Below, piece by piece: positions 6,084 to 7,592 of a stretch of 7,592 bases of DNA. Within the stretch, counting starts at the first letter, position 1. The number at the start of each line of letters is the position of its first letter. The notes under the pieces were generated by a model. That model had not been told where the DNA came from. It searched no databases and worked only from the letters and a program-made list of their open reading frames with translations. A program made the position numbers and the translations under genes. This DNA comes from Deltaproteobacteria bacterium (GTDB taxonomy: Bacteria > Bdellovibrionota_C > UBA2361 > OMII01), in NCBI GenBank assembly GCA_023262305.1, contig JALRCK010000097.1, forward strand, positions 1-7,592, in the 5' to 3' direction.

Positions 6084-7577
6084 TTACTGTCCGTCCTCCC
6101 GCTCCAACAACGCCTTCAACGATACCTCTTGGTCAGAGAAGTGGATCTTAGAGGTTCCGATGATCTGATAGTTCTCATGCCCCTTACCCGCAATCACAAT
6201 CGTGTCGGTGGCGGCAGCCTCTGTCACAGCTTGGCGGATCGCAGCTGCTCGATCAGGATTCACAACAGCAGGCTTTACGCCAGAGCTTAAGATCTCATCG
6301 ATAATCGACTGCGGATCCTCTGTTCGAGGATTGTCAGAGGTCACCACGACTCGGTCTGCTCCATCAGCAGCGATTCTTGCCATCTCAGGGCGCTTTCCAC
6401 GATCTCTATCCCCACCACAACCGAACACACACCACAAGTTCCCCTCTGTTGAAACCCTCACGGCTTTTAAGACTCGCTCAAGGGCGTCGGGCGTATGTGC
6501 GTAGTCAACAAAAACGCGAGGGACTGTCGCCCCTACCCGCTCAAGCCGCCCCGGAACTTGCGGTGTCACCTCCAACGCCTTGACGATCTCTGCGCGCGGA
6601 TATCCCAGCGCAGAGATCGCCGCGAATGCCGCGACAACATTCTCTGCGTTGTGGGGACCGATGAAGGGGGCGTGTATTCTAAGCTCTCCATCCTCTCCGC
6701 GGGGCGCAATCCGGATCATCATTGCTTGCGGAGTCTCGCGCACCTCTATGATCCTAAAACGTGCTCGAGAATCCCTACCAAAGGAGTAATCGACGAGCCC
6801 CCTCTCGTTGTTCGAGAGCCAGAGCTGCACCCCATAGGGATCGTCTATGTTAACGACTGATCCTTTGGTTCCCTTCCGGCCCGTGTTGAGAAGCTCAAAC
6901 AAATGGCTCTTAGCGGCAAAATAGTGATCGAATGTTTTATGGTAATCGAGATGGTCTCGTGTCAGATTGGTGAATACCGCTACATCGAAGCTCACATCCT
7001 CAACGCGTGCCTGGTCGAGGGCATGCGAGGAGGTCTCCATCACACAACTTGAGGCTCCCTCTTGAACAGCATCAGCCATCGCCCGATGCAGAGAGACCGG
7101 ATCTGGACTTGTGAGCAATCCCTCTTGAGCAGATCGCCCCATGCACTCGGTACCGAGGGTGCCGATTCTGAGCGACCCCGCCCCCAGCTCATTCAGCACG
7201 TGGTAGACGATCCAATTGGTGGTAGTCTTGCCATTTGTCCCGGTGATACCGATCACCTGCATTTTGTTCGAGGGGTGATCGCATGCCAACGAGGCGAGAG
7301 AGCTCAGCGCTTTACGCGAGCTTTTGACGATGATACCCGGACGACCTTCGAGGCTCTCTCCGCTCTCAACTATCGCCACCCCTACACCACGGGAGAAGGC
7401 ATCACCCACGTAGGCGTGTCCATCACCGGCATTGCCCCGAATCGCGACGAAGATCCCCCCTTGAACCACCTTCGCACTTGAGGCGCATGGGGCTAACTGC
7501 ACCAGGGTACTCCCACTGCTATTCGCGACCTCACCTGAGAGGTGTCGAGCTACATCAGATATCGAGATCTCTACCAT
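6084..7577 (-). CDS. murE: UDP-N-acetylmuramoyl-L-alanyl-D-glutamate--2,6-diaminopimelate ligase
   Basis: A complete 497-residue Mur ligase; the family is usually about 480-510. In the cytoplasm it uses ATP to add the third peptide residue to UDP-MurNAc-L-Ala-D-Glu. The N-terminal UDP-binding domain (about 1-105) includes GGIFVAIRGNAGDGHAYV. The central ATPase domain starts at ITGTNGKTTT (P-loop 113-119), then LTSPDP, METSSHALDQ, FTNLTRDHLDYH and the DHYFAAKSHLF segment with the lysine normally carbamylated. The C-terminal domain has VDYAHTPDAL, FGCGGDRDRGKRP, DNPRTEDP (Asp415-Arg418) and GKGHE (464-468). DNPR is the known signature for meso-diaminopimelate rather than lysine. The ATG at 7577 is preceded on the - strand by an AAGG-type site within the last bases of the window. 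The usual upstream neighbour (ftsI) would lie beyond the right edge. Downstream there is no murF, but a convergent gene. Confidence 0.96.
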   Translation of the reverse strand: MVEISISDVARHLSGEVANSSGSTLVQLAPCASSAKVVQGGIFVAIRGNAGDGHAYVGDAFSRGVGVAIVESGESLEGRPGIIVKSSRKALSSLASLACDHPSNKMQVIGITGTNGKTTTNWIVYHVLNELGAGSLRIGTLGTECMGRSAQEGLLTSPDPVSLHRAMADAVQEGASSCVMETSSHALDQARVEDVSFDVAVFTNLTRDHLDYHKTFDHYFAAKSHLFELLNTGRKGTKGSVVNIDDPYGVQLWLSNNERGLVDYSFGRDSRARFRIIEVRETPQAMMIRIAPRGEDGELRIHAPFIGPHNAENVVAAFAAISALGYPRAEIVKALEVTPQVPGRLERVGATVPRVFVDYAHTPDALERVLKAVRVSTEGNLWCVFGCGGDRDRGKRPEMARIAADGADRVVVTSDNPRTEDPQSIIDEILSSGVKPAVVNPDRAAAIRQAVTEAAATDTIVIAGKGHENYQIIGTSKIHFSDQEVSLKALLEREDGQ

Positions 7578-7581
7578 CGTA

Positions 7582-7588
7582 GAACCTT
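7582..7588 (-). promoter_or_regulatory. probable murE ribosome binding site
   Basis: On the - strand AAAAGG lies a few bases before the murE ATG, at normal spacing, and supports the chosen start. The window ends just beyond, so any promoter is out of view. Confidence 0.45.
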
Positions 7589-7592
7589 TTCG

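Noticed and set aside
5903..6151. 82-codon + strand frame running into the end of murE
   Set aside because: It has no ribosome binding site and no hydrophobic or conserved segment, and its end is antisense to murE coding sequence.

Overview
The window reads as two unrelated pieces of bacterial DNA joined near position 3205-3250. The left piece (1 to about 3235) is GC-rich, tightly packed and entirely on the + strand: the tail of an alpha/beta-hydrolase, a zinc-dependent NAD-type dehydrogenase, a glutathione S-transferase, a membrane-anchored NEW3-type protein, and the first ~66 codons of an ABC transporter ATPase. Gene content and codon use suggest an alphaproteobacterium; this is an inference from style, not a search. 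The right piece (about 3250 to 7592) has visibly lower GC and different codon use. By hand count, positions 2521-2580 are 43/60 G+C and positions 6841-6900 are 30/60.

Layout of the right piece: a long reading frame whose first part is ~435 residues of TPTE/TPTD-like tetrapeptide repeats (3247-4551), followed by a ~319-residue cysteine-containing C-terminal region of no family I recognise (to 5511). Next comes a 572-base stretch with no convincing gene. It holds a long imperfect inverted repeat and a short signal-peptide-like reading frame. Last is a complete murE on the - strand (6084-7577), pointing towards the repeat gene. MurE has the DNPR motif, so the host of this half most likely makes meso-diaminopimelate peptidoglycan.

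How the genes work together: the dehydrogenase and GST are 13 bases apart and probably co-transcribed after the hydrolase, as a small metabolic or detoxification group. The NEW3 protein and ABC ATPase are 10 bases apart and look like the start of an ABC-2 type export operon whose permease is missing. On the right, the repeat protein has the build of a secreted or surface-displayed protein with a Thr/Pro stalk, but its N-terminus is lost at the junction.

The most important caution is that the ABC gene breaks off exactly where the low-complexity repeat begins and the base composition changes. A chimeric assembly is the simplest explanation, so the two halves should not be read as neighbours without read-level evidence. 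The best candidate for something undescribed is the C-terminal region of the repeat protein, with the inverted repeat just beyond it second. I see no clear evidence of a new multi-gene system.
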